A stretch of 64,000 bases of DNA from Trachythela sp. YZ-2020 (Eukaryota > Cnidaria > Anthozoa > Malacalcyonacea > Clavulariidae), in contig JADLSH010000113.1 in NCBI GenBank assembly GCA_016169945.1, positions 2,809,001 through 2,873,000 on the forward strand. Direction: 5' to 3'. The translations under genes were made by a program, and so were the position numbers. Under the pieces are notes generated by a model. That model worked only from the letters and a program-made list of their open reading frames with translations. It searched no databases and had not been told where the DNA came from. This document shows positions 32,936 through 43,483 of this stretch, piece by piece; the stretch's first letter is position 1, and every line of letters begins with the position of its first letter.

Positions 32936-35900
32936 ACTAAAGTAGGGCGCATCTGGGCGCATTGCAAGCTAATGGGTTAACAAGAGACACTGGCAGATAG
33001 TTTTGTTAACTCATTAACTGGCAGTACCCTACCACTGACGAGTAAAATCATCTGGCTTTAGACAGTAAAATACTAAAGTGTGGCGCGTTTGGGTGTATTG
33101 CAAGCTAATGGGTTAAACCCAGGGCCTATTTTATTGTGCAGTATTGCACACTTTGTGCAGTATTGATTGGAACCTGTGCGGTATTTAATGTGAAAGTGTG
33201 CAGTATTCAAAATTTGAAATTTTCGATTTCAACTGCGTATCACAAGTGCTACAGTGTAGCAACAAAGCACAGACAATAAATGTTGAACAATGAACATTGA
33301 GTTAGGACCCAAAGGCACAAACGAAGGGAAGGTGCAAGGATTACGGTTAGGCCTTCTGTTGGGCCAGGAGATGAGTTGTCTTTTTCGTGTTTTTTATATT
33401 TGTTACCTTCTCAAGTTGTATAATAGCCCGCGTGCAGGCCCACTGATGGAGAGGAATAGTGGGCCTGCACGGAAGACCGGGTAAATTCTAAAACGCCCCT
33501 TTTCTAAACACGCCCCCTTCGCGCGTCAAGTGTCAAAAAATAACCAATGACAGCAAAGCAAAAAATAAACAAACTCGCATGAAAACATTGCGGGGTTTTC
33601 TCTGAGTATCCAAAATAAAAATAAAGTATGAATGGATATATCAACTCCAAAAAAGCATGCAAACAAGTCTGATTTAAATAACTTTTGCCGATTTGCAAGT
33701 GCTCATTCTCAACTAAATTCGGAACAGGCAAGTTAGGACGAATTTCGACAGAAAATATATTTAAAACATCAAATCGTGAGGGAAGCCGTGGTACCACATT
33801 AGCATTGATTTTCGCTTCCATCGGCATTGTTATAAATAAATCGTCACGTTTATCAGATCGTGTGTGCAATGCTTGTGAGCGGAAAGTACGAAATTTGTAT
33901 CAATTATTCAATTTGGTAAAGAACACGACAAACGAAGAGAATGTTGAGAGTCCCGCTCGTTTCAAACGGCAATTTCAAACGGCGTTTCAAACAGCCAATC
34001 AGAATGCTGCGTTCGTGTACGAACGCGGAAAACATAAAATACCCGGTCTTCCGTGCAGGCCCACTATTCCTCTCCATCAGTGGGCCTGCACGCGGGCTAG
34101 TTGTATAAAATCTCTCTTTAACAGAGACTTCAGATTTCAAAATTTCCCAGAGGAGGGTTCCTGCACTTCCGTCAAAAGTGGCCACAGTTCCTTCAACTCA
34201 CTGCCACCGAAAATGAGCACTCCTAAGTATTCTCAAGGGGCATGCCTAATCTCCGAAGTGTGCACTATTGAAAATCTCTTAGAATAGGCCTTGCTTATAC
34301 TGTAAGTCTCAAAATATCTTTCCTTCAATCTTTAGTTTTACGAGGTGATATTGCCAGATTACAAAGATGTACAGCTATCACAACGGTATGGAAACTCGAT
34401 CGGTATTTAAAGGGTTCCTTATCAAGTGTGGTTTAAAGCAAATGGTCATTGATTAATCTCTTAGGGAACTGAAGGCGCGATACCCAGATGCAAGCCATTA
34501 AAATATGCCTACGAAAAAGAAATTGTCATGTAAGCAAAAAATGTGAATTATATTTAAAGTGCCACTGACCCCAAAAATTATTTTTGTATATGCATGTGTA
34601 ATATTCGTATCATTCTGAGAAGAAATGTAATATATCTTTATAATAAAAATCCTCATCTTGATCAACTTTTTCACTGTCAAAGTTTCCGAATATGATATCA
34701 TTAGGTGAATTTTAGCATCAAAAGACAAAGGAAAACTAATTTACAATTCATCTAATGACATCATATCCGGAAACTTTGACAGTGAAAAAGTTGATCAAGA
34801 TGAGGATTTTTACTATTTAAGAAATAGAAAACATTTTCCGTGTTTTTCCACGTTATTTCGAGTTCTCCCAAACTCCCACAAGTGTTTCCATAAGTGTATA
34901 GAAACACAGGAAAAAATGGTTTCTATTTCTTTTATAATATAACTCAAAATACATTTTTTAAACTCGATTAATTTATAAATTCTCATTACGTACGCATGCT
35001 GACCTTTGCTCGTCAATTTCGCTGCAAGAAAACAACTCTGTTTGAAAATTAACAGTCAAAAATGTGTAAAAGCATTAAAATTGTTTTTAAATAGTATTCA
35101 AAGTTTTATAATTCGCATTAAATTTGTTTTTTATTATTTTAAATTTTGGCGGGAAATATTTTCCGTGTTTCTATACAGTTATAGAAACACGCTTCTCGAC
35201 CAATCAGCACGCGCGTACTATAAATGTTATATTATAAAAAGATATATTACATTTCTTCTCAGAATGATACAAATATTACACATATATACATTACTTTTAC
35301 TGTTGCATTTTAAGTGAAACTTTGGACATTTTGCCAGTCAAAAGTATATGTTAACATTCGAATGTTGCTTTTTCTTCTTAATAGGTATGCATATTTTAAA
35401 AAATTGGATTACTTTTCAACCGAATGTATATATTCTCCCAATGCATACAGGTAATAATAGTTGGAGACTTAAACATAGGGGTCCAGACGAGGTAGTATTC
35501 TACAATAAGCTGCCGTGGTTTGTATCTGAACTACCTGAAAAAGATATCTCAAACGTGGTGATTTAGTGTAGGTAGTATTCTACAATAAGCTGCCGTGGTT
35601 TGTGTCTGAACTACCTGAAAAAATATCTCAAACGTGGTGGTCCAGTGTAGGTAGTATTCTACAATAAGCTGTCGTGGTTTGTGTCTGAACTACCTGAAAA
35701 AGATATCTCAAACGTGGTGGTCCAGTGTAGGTAGTATTCTACAATAAGCTGCCGTGGTTTGTGTCTGAACTACCTGAAAAAATTTATCTCAAACGTGGTG
35801 GTCCAGTGTAGGTAGTATTCTACAATAAGCTGCCATGGTTTGTGTCTGAACTACCTGAAAAAGATATCTCAAACGTGGTGGTCCAGTGTAGGTAGTATTC

Positions 35901-38900
35901 TACAATAAGCTGCCGTGGTTTGTGTCTGAACTACCTGAAAAGGATATCTCAAACGTGGTGGTCCAGTGTAGGTAGTATTCTACAATAAGCTGCCGTGGTT
36001 TGTGTCTGAACTACCTGAAAAGTTATCTCAAACGTGGTGGTCCCGTGTAGGTAGTATTCTACAATAAGATGTCGTGGTTTGTGTCTGAACTACCTGAAAA
36101 AATATCTCAAACGTGGAGGTCCAGTGTAGGTAGTATTCTACAATAAGCTGGCGTTGTTTGTGTCTGAACTACCTGAAAAAGATATCTCAAACGTGGAGGT
36201 CCAGTGTAGGTAGTATTCTACAATAAGCTGGCGTTGTTTGTGTCTGAACTACCTGAAAAATATATCTCAAACGTGGAGGTCCAGTGTAGGTAGTATTCTA
36301 CAATAAGCTGGCGTTGTTTGTGTCTGAACTACCTGAAAAATATATCTCAAACGTGGTGGTCCAGTGTAGGTAGTATTCTACAATAAGCTGCCGTGGTTTG
36401 TGTATGAACTACCTGAAAAAATATCTCAAACGTGGTGGTCCAGTGTAGGTAGTATTCTACAATAAGCTGCCGTGGTTTGTGTCTGAACTATCTGAAAAAG
36501 ATATCTCAAACGTGATGGTCCAGTGTAGGCAGTATTCTACAATAAGCTGCCGTGGTTTGTGTATGAACTACATGTTACCCATGGGGTAATGTTACCCAGG
36601 GATGTTACCCAACCTAAGTAAATCTCTGCCCTCAACCTGCTGTATAGCCAGCTTAACCCAGAGGTAAGGGGCAGCGCGCTAACCGCATCTGCCACCCGTA
36701 CTTCCCAAGGGTTTCTGTCTGAACTGCCTGTCGTGGAAAGGATAAAGCACCTACTAATTTCCGAACACAGGCCGTTCGTCAGGCCTCCTGCGCGAAGCTT
36801 CAATAGTAGTGGTCTATTTTAGGCAGTTCAGACACAAACCATGGCAGCTTATAGATATACACTGTTAAACATTGATTTTCTTGAATTCATAAACTTCAAA
36901 ATATATTCTTCTCTTTCACTTATACAGAGGCTACGCTCGAACATACTTAAAGGACTTAGAAAAGATAAGATCAAGTTCTATCATAGGTATGTATTAATAG
37001 AAAAAACAGTTGTTTAATTATAATTATATACGTGTGAGAAGAGTCAAGAATGCTTCCAGTTTGACTCTACCAAACACCTGCAATGAATCTAACATGATTT
37101 ATAGTAGAAGGTGTTTGTAGATGGTATATTCGAACGAAAATGTATATACATTTTTAGACCTAGCCAGGAGCAGTTGCGAAAAATTCAACTTAGGCCCTCT
37201 GGCAGGAATTGAATCTGCGGCCCTGCGATTCCGGTGCAGCGCTCTAACCAACTGAGCTACAGAATCCAGTTGCTGAGCATTAACCCAAGTTCGGTATATA
37301 TGATGGGAGTGATGCCAGGTATTAGGTATGGGTAAACATCAAGATTTTTCTAAATCGCAGGGTCGCAGATTCGATTCCTGCCAGAGGGCTTAAGTTCAAT
37401 TTTTCGCAACTGCTCGTGGCTAGGTCTAAAAATGTATATAAATTTTCGTTCGAATATTCCATCTACAAGCACCTTCTACAGTTCTACTATAAGTTCTATC
37501 GAATGAGATGCCGATAAAAATGATATATCACTATATTATAGACATTATACATTCCGGGGAAAGTTTGTCTGTGAAAAACGAAGTAAAGATGCCTGTTCAA
37601 GGTAAATATATGATATGAGAAGAGCCTATTTACTCTTAAGATGGTTCAGCATTGCCCGACAACGGTGGTAGTGTTGATACCAGAGTGGTTAATGTATGTG
37701 CCTTTAACCTCTGTGACTGGGATTCGATTTCTGCCATGTTGTCTGAATATAATTTCGCCCCCATCACACAGTGATGTATTTAATAGACTTTAATTCAACG
37801 TCGGCCACGGACATATAGAACAAATTGAGGGTTGCTTCGCGTGTGCCTAAAAGATATAAACAAAATCTCGACGTTTCGAGCTAAAGCCCTTCGTCAGGAG
37901 AAATTAGTAGGATGAAGGGCTTTAGCTCGAAACGTCGAGATTTTGTTTATATCCTTTAGGCACACGCGAAGCAACCCTCAATTTGATGTATTTAATAGCT
38001 GGGCAGGGCTCGAAATAACGGCCGGTCAACGAGCATTGTCCGGTCAGAATTGAGTATTGACCGGACAAAACCCTTGAATGCCGGTTTTTTGTCCGGTCAA
38101 ATAACAATTCGTGCGCTTTAAAAGAAAATTCAATTTCATCAATTTCAAAAATATAGAATTTCATGATCATTGTGATTACTATAGAAAGAAAATATTTTCA
38201 TAGTTTTATGCTGATATAAAATAATTATCTCAGAGTAATAGTGACTGCAAAATCTGACTCGTAGTTGATGAATTTATGAATTTGTTCCCCTCTATTGATT
38301 ACATAATCTTCACCAATATAATCAACTGTTATCGAATTAGGAACCCCCCTTCCCCCTCCCTCGATGACGACGTAATTGTTGAACGGCCCCTTTTATATTT
38401 TAGGAAACTGTACAAAATGTGGCTACATCTCAAGTCAGCCTCTGTGCAAGGCATGTGTTTTACTAGAAGGACTGAACCGTGGTTTGCCAAGGTGGGAAAT
38501 TAGAGATTTTGTCCGTGTGTCCGTGCATGGCATGTGTCTTTCATCTCTGTGGTCGGGCTTCGATTCCTGCAAGATGCAGTCGTTTAATTATAATTTCCCA
38601 TCAGTCGCATATGAGAATACTGATTCCAGTTTGTCTTTATCAAACATCGCAAGTTTCGTATCTATAGGTGTTTCAGTTTCCTCCTGTAGTAACACTGGAC
38701 CAAGAAAAGGCCTCTAGGGAGAATAGTTTAAAACTGATAAAGCATGCAGTGTAAATATAGTTAATACGGCGGTTGACTGTCGTGTAAAACTACCTGAAAA
38801 ATACAATAAGAATTTCGACGTTTCGAGCGAAGGCCCTCATTGTATTTTTCAGGTAGTTTTACACAACAGTCAACCGCCGTATTTGCTATACTCTACCCAA

Positions 38901-39860
38901 GCACATGCTAAAATGCTAAATACAAGCGAACAGATAGGTTGTTTTTCACAGGGGCTTTTTATGAACATATTGCGAAAGAACTCACAAAATTAAAAAGCTT
39001 CCATACAATGCGTTTCTGCTATGCCTATGTCCATCAAAGTTTCTGCGATCAAAGTCTTTGGTCAAAGAACTTCAAAGCAACCGCCGTCTTTGAAAGGTTT
39101 TTACACCGCCCTCTTGCCACTTACAATAATCGGCAGATATCGATTAATCGGCCGATAGGTTGAGATAATCGGCCTACAAATAATCGGCCTCAGTAATCGG
39201 CAATTTTCGTTATCGGCTCATCCCTATTCGTAAATATAGTTAGTCTCTATAAGCACACGGAGTCAGAGTTGTATTTTTTCCTTTTTTATTGAAAGGTTGG
39301 GTATTGGAAAGAGTAATAAAGCAAAGGTGAGTAACATATATCCAAGGCATATTTTAACATATAGACCCCCTTGGCCCCCCATATAGCCACTTGGCCCCCC
39401 AGGCCCTCTTGATGGCCCCCCACTCACACAAAATTGGCCCCCCACTCCCTGGGCCCTTTATACATTGGGTCGTTTACAGGGTAAATTATTTGTCTGTGTT
39501 TAACGAAATATTGTTTTTATGGCTTATATAGTTAGACAATTTTAAAGTTTTAGTTAAACATTGAAATACTATTGGCTTGGCAATTTCAGAGCTCCAGATT
39601 TCAAAATGTTCCCGGGAAAAGCACTCAGATTAAGGGCCCTTTTTCACAAATGGCCCCCCACTTAGAAATCCTGAAAATATGCCCTGCATATATCTAACTA
39701 TATTTTTATCAGTACAAACTAATTGAACCATTGACAGTAATCTACCATTACTAATTTACCATTTTGTCCATCTATTTTCTAGATTCAAGATTTAATGAAA
39801 TCTATGTCCACTGAAGCAAAAACAGAGGAAAAACCCAAAGACACTTCAGATAAGACGTAG
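22716..39860 (+). CDS. CTU1: Cytoplasmic tRNA 2-thiolation protein 1
   Basis: Fifteen exons: 22716-22772, 25672-25795, 29155-29273, 30888-30944, 32358-32415, 32520-32597, 32771-32812, 34336-34385, 34465-34529, 35385-35450, 36928-36986, 37542-37601, 38404-38491, 39296-39326, 39783-39860 (TAG). The product is 343 residues; human CTU1 is about 348. It is the ATP-dependent enzyme that, with CTU2, puts sulfur on wobble U34 of Lys, Glu and Gln tRNAs in the cytosol. Visible landmarks: an N-terminal zinc motif (MPAVCKKC then CKEC), the PP-loop SGGKDS split by intron 2, [52 protein letters not shown], and a C-terminal zinc motif CTKCG with CKAC followed by LLEGLNRG. The usual MNFLRGD or MNLLRGD reads MNILRGD here. 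The first ATG opens the family N-terminus directly. Introns, up to 3.4 kb, hold LINE, hAT, pogo, satellite and ribozyme-like repeats; the gene itself looks intact. Confidence 0.97.
23220..23738. mobile_element. pogo/Tigger-type MITE
   Basis: Ends CAGTAGAACCTGAGTTTTGC and GCAAAACTCAGGTCCTACTG, each flanked by TA. CAGTAG…ACC ends with TA duplication are typical of pogo-like elements. An inner hairpin lies around TTCCAATGATTTACC at 23510-23565. Confidence 0.8.
25205..25478 (+). pseudogene. LINE reverse-transcriptase C-terminal relic
   Basis: The frame ending at TAA 25478 reads [38 protein letters not shown] and a basic end, the usual C-terminus of CR1/L2-like LINE polymerases. The conserved RT core is missing. 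Confidence 0.65.
26763..27170. mobile_element. hAT-type MITE, exact 8-bp duplication
   Basis: Ends CAGGGCGCGAAATAACGGC and GCCGTTATTTCGCGCCCTG; flanks AGTAACGT at 26755-26762 and 27171-27178. The interior is rich in CCGGTCA blocks. Relatives at 38004 (left end only) and 40445-40840. Confidence 0.92.
27955..28555 (+). pseudogene. CR1/L2-like LINE relic, frameshifted
   Basis: Protein blocks [52 protein letters not shown], then after a frame change [20 protein letters not shown], and after another [20 protein letters not shown]. These are the thumb and C-terminal part of a LINE polymerase. At least two frameshifts (about 28200 and 28275) make it dead. Confidence 0.8.
29405..29590. mobile_element. 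Inverted pair of SINE-2 tails
   Basis: TTTGCACTTCACTTGGTTGA at left is mirrored by TCAACCAAGTGAAGTGCAAA at right, joined at a short central TCTTAAATTGTG. Same arrangement as 1421-1607. Confidence 0.7.
29668..29835 (+). mobile_element. SINE-2 copy with tRNA head
   Basis: CCTCTGTAGCTCAGTTGGTT, GAATCGCAGGGCC, B box GCTTCAATTCC, CTGCCAGAGG, then GTTGCATTTTTACAACCGTT and a tail ending ATCCACCAAACCCAGTATT. The acceptor stem CCTCTG/CAGAGG is still paired. Confidence 0.85.
29998..30655. mobile_element. MITE with a nested SINE-like insert
   Basis: Outer ends GTTTCTATACTAGATTCACA and CTAGTATAAAAACGAT match the element at 57731-58095 (GACGGGCACAAGACGCATTA in both). Inside, 30250-30440 is a minus-strand tRNA-like repeat (B box complement GAGAATCGAACCCACAA, GAGGTGAAAGGCGCTTGCTC), a third SINE type. 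Confidence 0.65.
31020..32095. repeat. GATGAGAGTT minisatellite
   Basis: About 700 bases (31375-32090) of GATGAGAGTT and GATGAGAGTGCAT units with a looser start at 31020. The minus strand is open in all three frames (Ser/His/Leu-rich) because the units lack stop codons; this is not coding evidence. The same flank (GTTAAGCTAATTCTTATAGA) occurs on both sides at 31250 and 32128. Confidence 0.9.
32868..33116. mobile_element. Two TTAACCCATTA-type mini elements
   Basis: 32868-32980 and 33006-33116, each starting TTAAC…ATTAACTGGCAGTACC and ending GCTAATGGGTTAA. TTAA at both ends fits piggyBac-type targets. More copies at 63083-63399 and, reversed, at 30687-30790. Confidence 0.6.
33424..34099. mobile_element. 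Mutator-like element, 9-bp duplication
   Basis: Ends TAGCCCGCGTGCAGGCCCAC and its mirror, about 60 bases and essentially perfect, with identical flanks GTTGTATAA at 33415-33423 and 34100-34108. Each terminal repeat contains its own hairpin (GCAGGCCCACT facing AGTGGGCCTGC). A plus-strand open frame crosses the interior and includes [19 protein letters not shown], a zinc-finger-like start seen in cnidarian transposon proteins (memory, unverified). Confidence 0.75.
34558..35315. mobile_element. Nested MITE
   Basis: Outer arms GTGTAATATTCGTATCATTC and GAATGATACAAATATTACAC. An inner hairpin (CTAATGACATCATATCCGGA) is shared with 13326-13545. Another inserted palindromic piece starts at about 34810 (ATTTTCCGTGTTTTTCCACG) and ends at about 35220. 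Confidence 0.6.
35470..36560 (+). repeat. 77-bp satellite array
   Basis: About 14 copies of a 77-base unit (GTCCAGTGTAGGTAGTATTC, AATAAGCTGCCGTGGTTTGT, CTGAACTACCTGAAAAAGAT). Shared variants (GGCGTTGTTTG) mark three neighbouring copies near 36140-36320, so copies were duplicated in blocks. Single copies occur at 1130, 29010, 52290 and, reversed, three at 52495-52710. Confidence 0.93.
37120..37480. mobile_element. Two SINE-2 copies facing each other
   Basis: 37135-37265 is a minus-strand SINE-2 with full head complement (AACCAACTGAGCTACAGAAT). 37365-37480 is a plus-strand copy lacking its A box (TCGCAGATTCGATTCCTGCC). The two 3' tails (ATTCCATCTAC / GTAGATGG) face outward, making a large inverted pair. 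Confidence 0.75.
37665..37770 (+). mobile_element. SINE-1 head fragment
   Basis: GAGTGGTTAATGTATGTGCC, CTGTGACTGGGATTCGATTT and GAATATAATTTCGCC: A box, B box and start of body, then truncated. Confidence 0.65.
37821..37985. mobile_element. Inverted repeat bearing hammerhead motifs
   Basis: Arms of about 70 bases from CAAATTGAGGGTTGCTTCGC to its mirror, around the loop TCAGGAGAAATTAGTAG. Arms differ by only one or two bases, so the pair is young. Confidence 0.8.
37862..37903 (-). ncRNA. Hammerhead ribozyme-like motif, intact core
   Basis: Minus strand in order: TCTC (stem I), CTGACGA (canonical CUGANGA core), an extra A, GGGC-TTTA-GCTC (stem II with one G-U), GAAAC, GTC (cleavage triplet), GAGA (stem I). 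Stem III would be only AC/GU and probably forms between two molecules. The extra A before stem II departs from the textbook core. Activity is inferred only. Confidence 0.55.
38505..38770 (+). mobile_element. SINE-1 copy
   Basis: Head (TGTCTTTCATCTCTGTGGTC, GGCTTCGATTCC), body (CATATGAGAATACTGATTCC) and tail (TTTCCTCCTGTAGTAACACT to AAATATAGTTA), directly after CTU1 exon 13. Confidence 0.75.
38780..38885. mobile_element. Fold-back element, core truncated
   Basis: GTAAAACTACCTGAAAAATA is mirrored by TATTTTTCAGGTAGTTTTAC. Between them only half a ribozyme-like motif remains (TTCGACGTTTCGAGCGAAGG). Confidence 0.65.
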
Positions 39861-42800
39861 TGCATGACCAACGATAACATCACAATCGTCATTATTTGTT
39901 CAGAGTGCAGGGGAACTTGCCCCGGACCCTCTACCCCACCATTCTGTGTCCCTTCTCAAGTTGGGGCCCCTCCGTCAAGATGGGCCATCGGGCCATGCCT
40001 CAAGTCGAGGCACTTATAAGCCCATTTTCAAATTGCGGACCTCTGCACAGAGATATTCTCCTATAGCATTGCTGTTTGAGAATATATCATCTTAAAGACC
40101 CAGGAAAATGTTTGCCGCAAGCATGTAGCTTCCCATTCGTGCTGACCTGTCAGATCGGATCTATTTAACAGTTATTCTACGAGTAGAATAACTGTTTTAT
40201 TATATACACAAGCTCTGGATATGAACAGAACATTTTGGCGTACTTTTTTTCAAGTAAAACGTGAATTTCCTCTTCATTTAATTGTCCAAATCTGCCAGCC
40301 ATTTTTCTACTTTTCTCTACTAGCAGGATATGAGCTAATATCCTGCTGGTAGAGAACCAATCAGATTGCAGAATACCTCATATCCAGAGCTTGTGTATAT
40401 AATAATCTGTGTTATTGTAATGACCACTGTCTGGGTTTGCAAGGCAGGGCTCAAAATAACGGCCGGTCAACGGTCAATGACCGGCCAAAAATGCCTGTTG
40501 ACCGGTCACTTTTAAACCTCGCCGGCCATTTTGACCGGCCACATTTTCATGCCTTCCGCTAGAATTTTAAATCCTTATGATAAAGATTTCCCTAAAAGCA
40601 CTACAGTAACACTGATAACGTTGCCTATTCACCTAAATACACGGTAATTGCTAACGTCTTGAGCGTTTAGAACGTCACCGTGAAACAATAAAAGCGATGT
40701 CTCTGAACAAATTCTTATCGTTTGTTTCACTGTTAGTATATGCGTATTAGTGACCGGTCAAAAACAGATTTTGACCGAGCTAAAATCAAGCTGACCGGTC
40801 ATTTTGACCGGAGACCTATCGGCCGTTATTTTGAGCCCTGCAAGGCGTTATCACACACATACATGCATGCACGCGTGATGACGAACGTGCAAATTGTTAC
40901 AGGCACGCAGCGGGCTTGTTACGAACGGCCGAACGTGTTCCAGCAAGCCGATATTCGAATGTGTTCGTTTTACTCGTTCACAGCTTGTTGACAAGTTATA
41001 AACACCATTTTGACAGCGACGTAACTGTCGTGAGCAAGTCATCTTCGACTATAATGAGGCATGTTCACGCGATCCGATTATCGCATCTGATTCTCCTCCT
41101 GCGGATGTGATTTGACACAATTTCACTTTTTCGCCAGGTATGAGCCACTGGCCTTAAGGCTCTTTTCCACTCGTCGCAAAAACCAACGCGCAAGCTCGCT
41201 GGGAGTACTTTCATCCAATCACAATGCTCGACGGTTTATTTTAATTTCATGCAAGAACTCGCAGCGAGTTTGCGAGTAGGTTTTGCGATGAGTGGAAAAG
41301 AGCCTTACCTCTTGTCAGCAAATCCACTAAATCACAGGCGTCAAGAGGAGAATCGTGTAAACCAGGCCTTTGCATGACTGATTGAAAAGATATATCGACA
41401 CTCTATTGCATCGGTCACATTAGAGACCTGACGACGACGGCTATAAATACAATGAAATTTATGGTATTTTAGAATAGAATAATTAAAATCCCACGGGAAT
41501 TTTAGACGTCATCCACGCTCTGTTTACAACGGTAAACTTTTATGTTCTTTGAGATTTTTATGTCTTGTGTTCAACGTCTGCATTTCAAGCCGCGAGAAGT
41601 GGTACTCAGCAAATTGGGTCAGTACTGAAGTAGAAATCTTCTAAACCAAAAAGCCCTTATCTCAACTTCTTCAAACTGAAGTGAATTCATACGATTGATA
41701 ATACACGACAAATTTTATTGATTTATTTGAACGAGTTTGTTGTGGCCGTCGTCGTTCGCGTTGCCATCCTACATCGTAAGGTCTATATTGAGATGTTCAC
41801 GACCGACACGATCAAGTGGAAACTTGGCATTATAGGAATCTGAAGAAGCGACTGAACGAACGTTCTAACAACTTGTAATAGTTTTACAATTCAACAACTT
41901 ATTATTGCCAAGATGACGTTTGTGTAGCAACCATTCAATTCAATTGAGCTTAAGACCTGAACTAAGTGCCTTGTAAATATTATTATTCCATTTCTTTGTC
42001 TGAAGGTCAACCAACATCATGTTAATTCTATGTTAATACATCATGTTTGCAAACATTGGCAAATTGACGACAATATTCATGCAAATTATAGGGCTTTAAT
42101 AATTTATGACTGACTTTGGACGTTCGACCATTTTGGAATCTAGTCCACATATAAAGTTGGTGGTAAAAAATCATTCTATATAAACAAGCAAACGATTAAC
42201 TAACTTTATTTATACTGGATGGCTCTTTCAGTTCCAAACTGTTCTTCCTAGAGGTCCAGTAATCCGACGTACGCACGTGAAAATCTCACATCTTGTCAAC
42301 AAGATGTGTTGGCAACAGACTTGTGGCTCTTTCTCGATATATGAGCAACCAAAATAGGCATTAGGGGTGTATTAGGGTTAGTTCCTCGTATACCGAGAAA
42401 GCACCAAAATTGTCAACAATTTGTAACAATGCTGTCATTTTATCAAGTTGCTGCAAGGTTGTCACTCACAACTTGTTAAGTTGAATTGCAGGACGACAAC
42501 AAGTTGTAAATGGAACAACTTGTAACAAGGTTGTTGAGTCACCAACCTTGTAGCACGTTGCCAACAAGCCGTTGACAACATGTCAACAATGTGGGAACAA
42601 GCAGTGCGAACACATCCTGATAACAAGTTGTTGAAACAGCATTAATTGCTACAAGTCTGCTGCAGGTTTGTTACAACTTGTGCGTTTTTACGTGTGTACA
42701 CCCAGTTCATTCCCACCCCTACTGAGTACTGTAGCTTACTGTTAGTCTAATGTAATTGTCTGAAATTCTCAACTACCCATGTTTATTGCCAAAGTCATTG

Positions 42801-43483
42801 CTGGTATACATGTACATACCATTTAAAAATACACCTATGTTTAAAAGATCTATTTTCCGCATTCTTCAAATTTGCCTAAATTTTCCGCTTGCCAGCAAAT
42901 TATGTAGTCTTTCTAACATTACAAATATTTGATGCTATCATACGCTCTACTTGTGACAAATTGATTCATTCTATCATCAGTGATTCTATCTCATGACCTA
43001 ATTACACTTAATAGGAAATTTATCCATTGCTAATGTCTAATGTCTATACTTAAGTAAGCATACACCACACGAAAGAACATATTAAGCTTCAAGTCCTTAG
43101 CATCAAAGTACCTGAAAAATTCCACAAGAACTTCGTTGTTGAATTTTTTAGGTACAATGGTTTGATCCAAAAGACCCGAAGCTTATTGTATAGACGCTAT
43201 ACCTACACTCATGGCACCACACATTCAAGATATTTTACCATAAATACGTGTTTACATGAAATATTTTTGACCTGTTGATGGTTTTCAGTGGCAAGAATTT
43301 CCCACTCTTGTAAGACTTATAAGTACCAGACTACCAGTAGACCATTATCTACAACTTACTTAGTTTTGACACACCCATATCAGACCGTGATAGCTATCGG
43401 CCTTTAAGGCACACTTAAAATAAATTGCCTTTAATACACAGCATTTATAGACTTCGCAACTCGTGTCATGCTGTTATTTCACG
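39861..43483. other. Intergenic, CTU1 to ankyrin gene
   Basis: No coding exon seen. It holds MITEs at 40197-40410 (ATTATATACACAAGCTCTGG arms), 40445-40840 (hAT-like), 41158-41307 (GGCTCTTTTCCACTCGTCGC arms), a CAACAAGTTG-family copy at 42264-42705, a SINE-1 tail at 42200-42255 and a decayed fold-back at 43085-43195. Confidence 0.6.
40445..40840. mobile_element. hAT-like MITE related to 26763
   Basis: Ends CAGGGCTCAAAATAACGGCC and GGCCGTTATTTTGAGCCCTG with CCGGTCA-rich interior. Only CAAGG is duplicated in the flanks, so the target duplication has decayed or the insertion was rearranged. Confidence 0.75.

Noticed and set aside
33504..33869. Minus-strand frame of 121 codons in the 33424 element
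   Set aside because: No recognisable domain and it overlaps the more plausible plus-strand frame with a CNAC motif.
36755..36790. Another hammerhead ribozyme (CTGACGA and GAAAT on the minus strand)
   Set aside because: Stem II is only about three pairs, GAAAC is GAAAT, and no stem I pairing was found; kept only as a variant of the repeat order.
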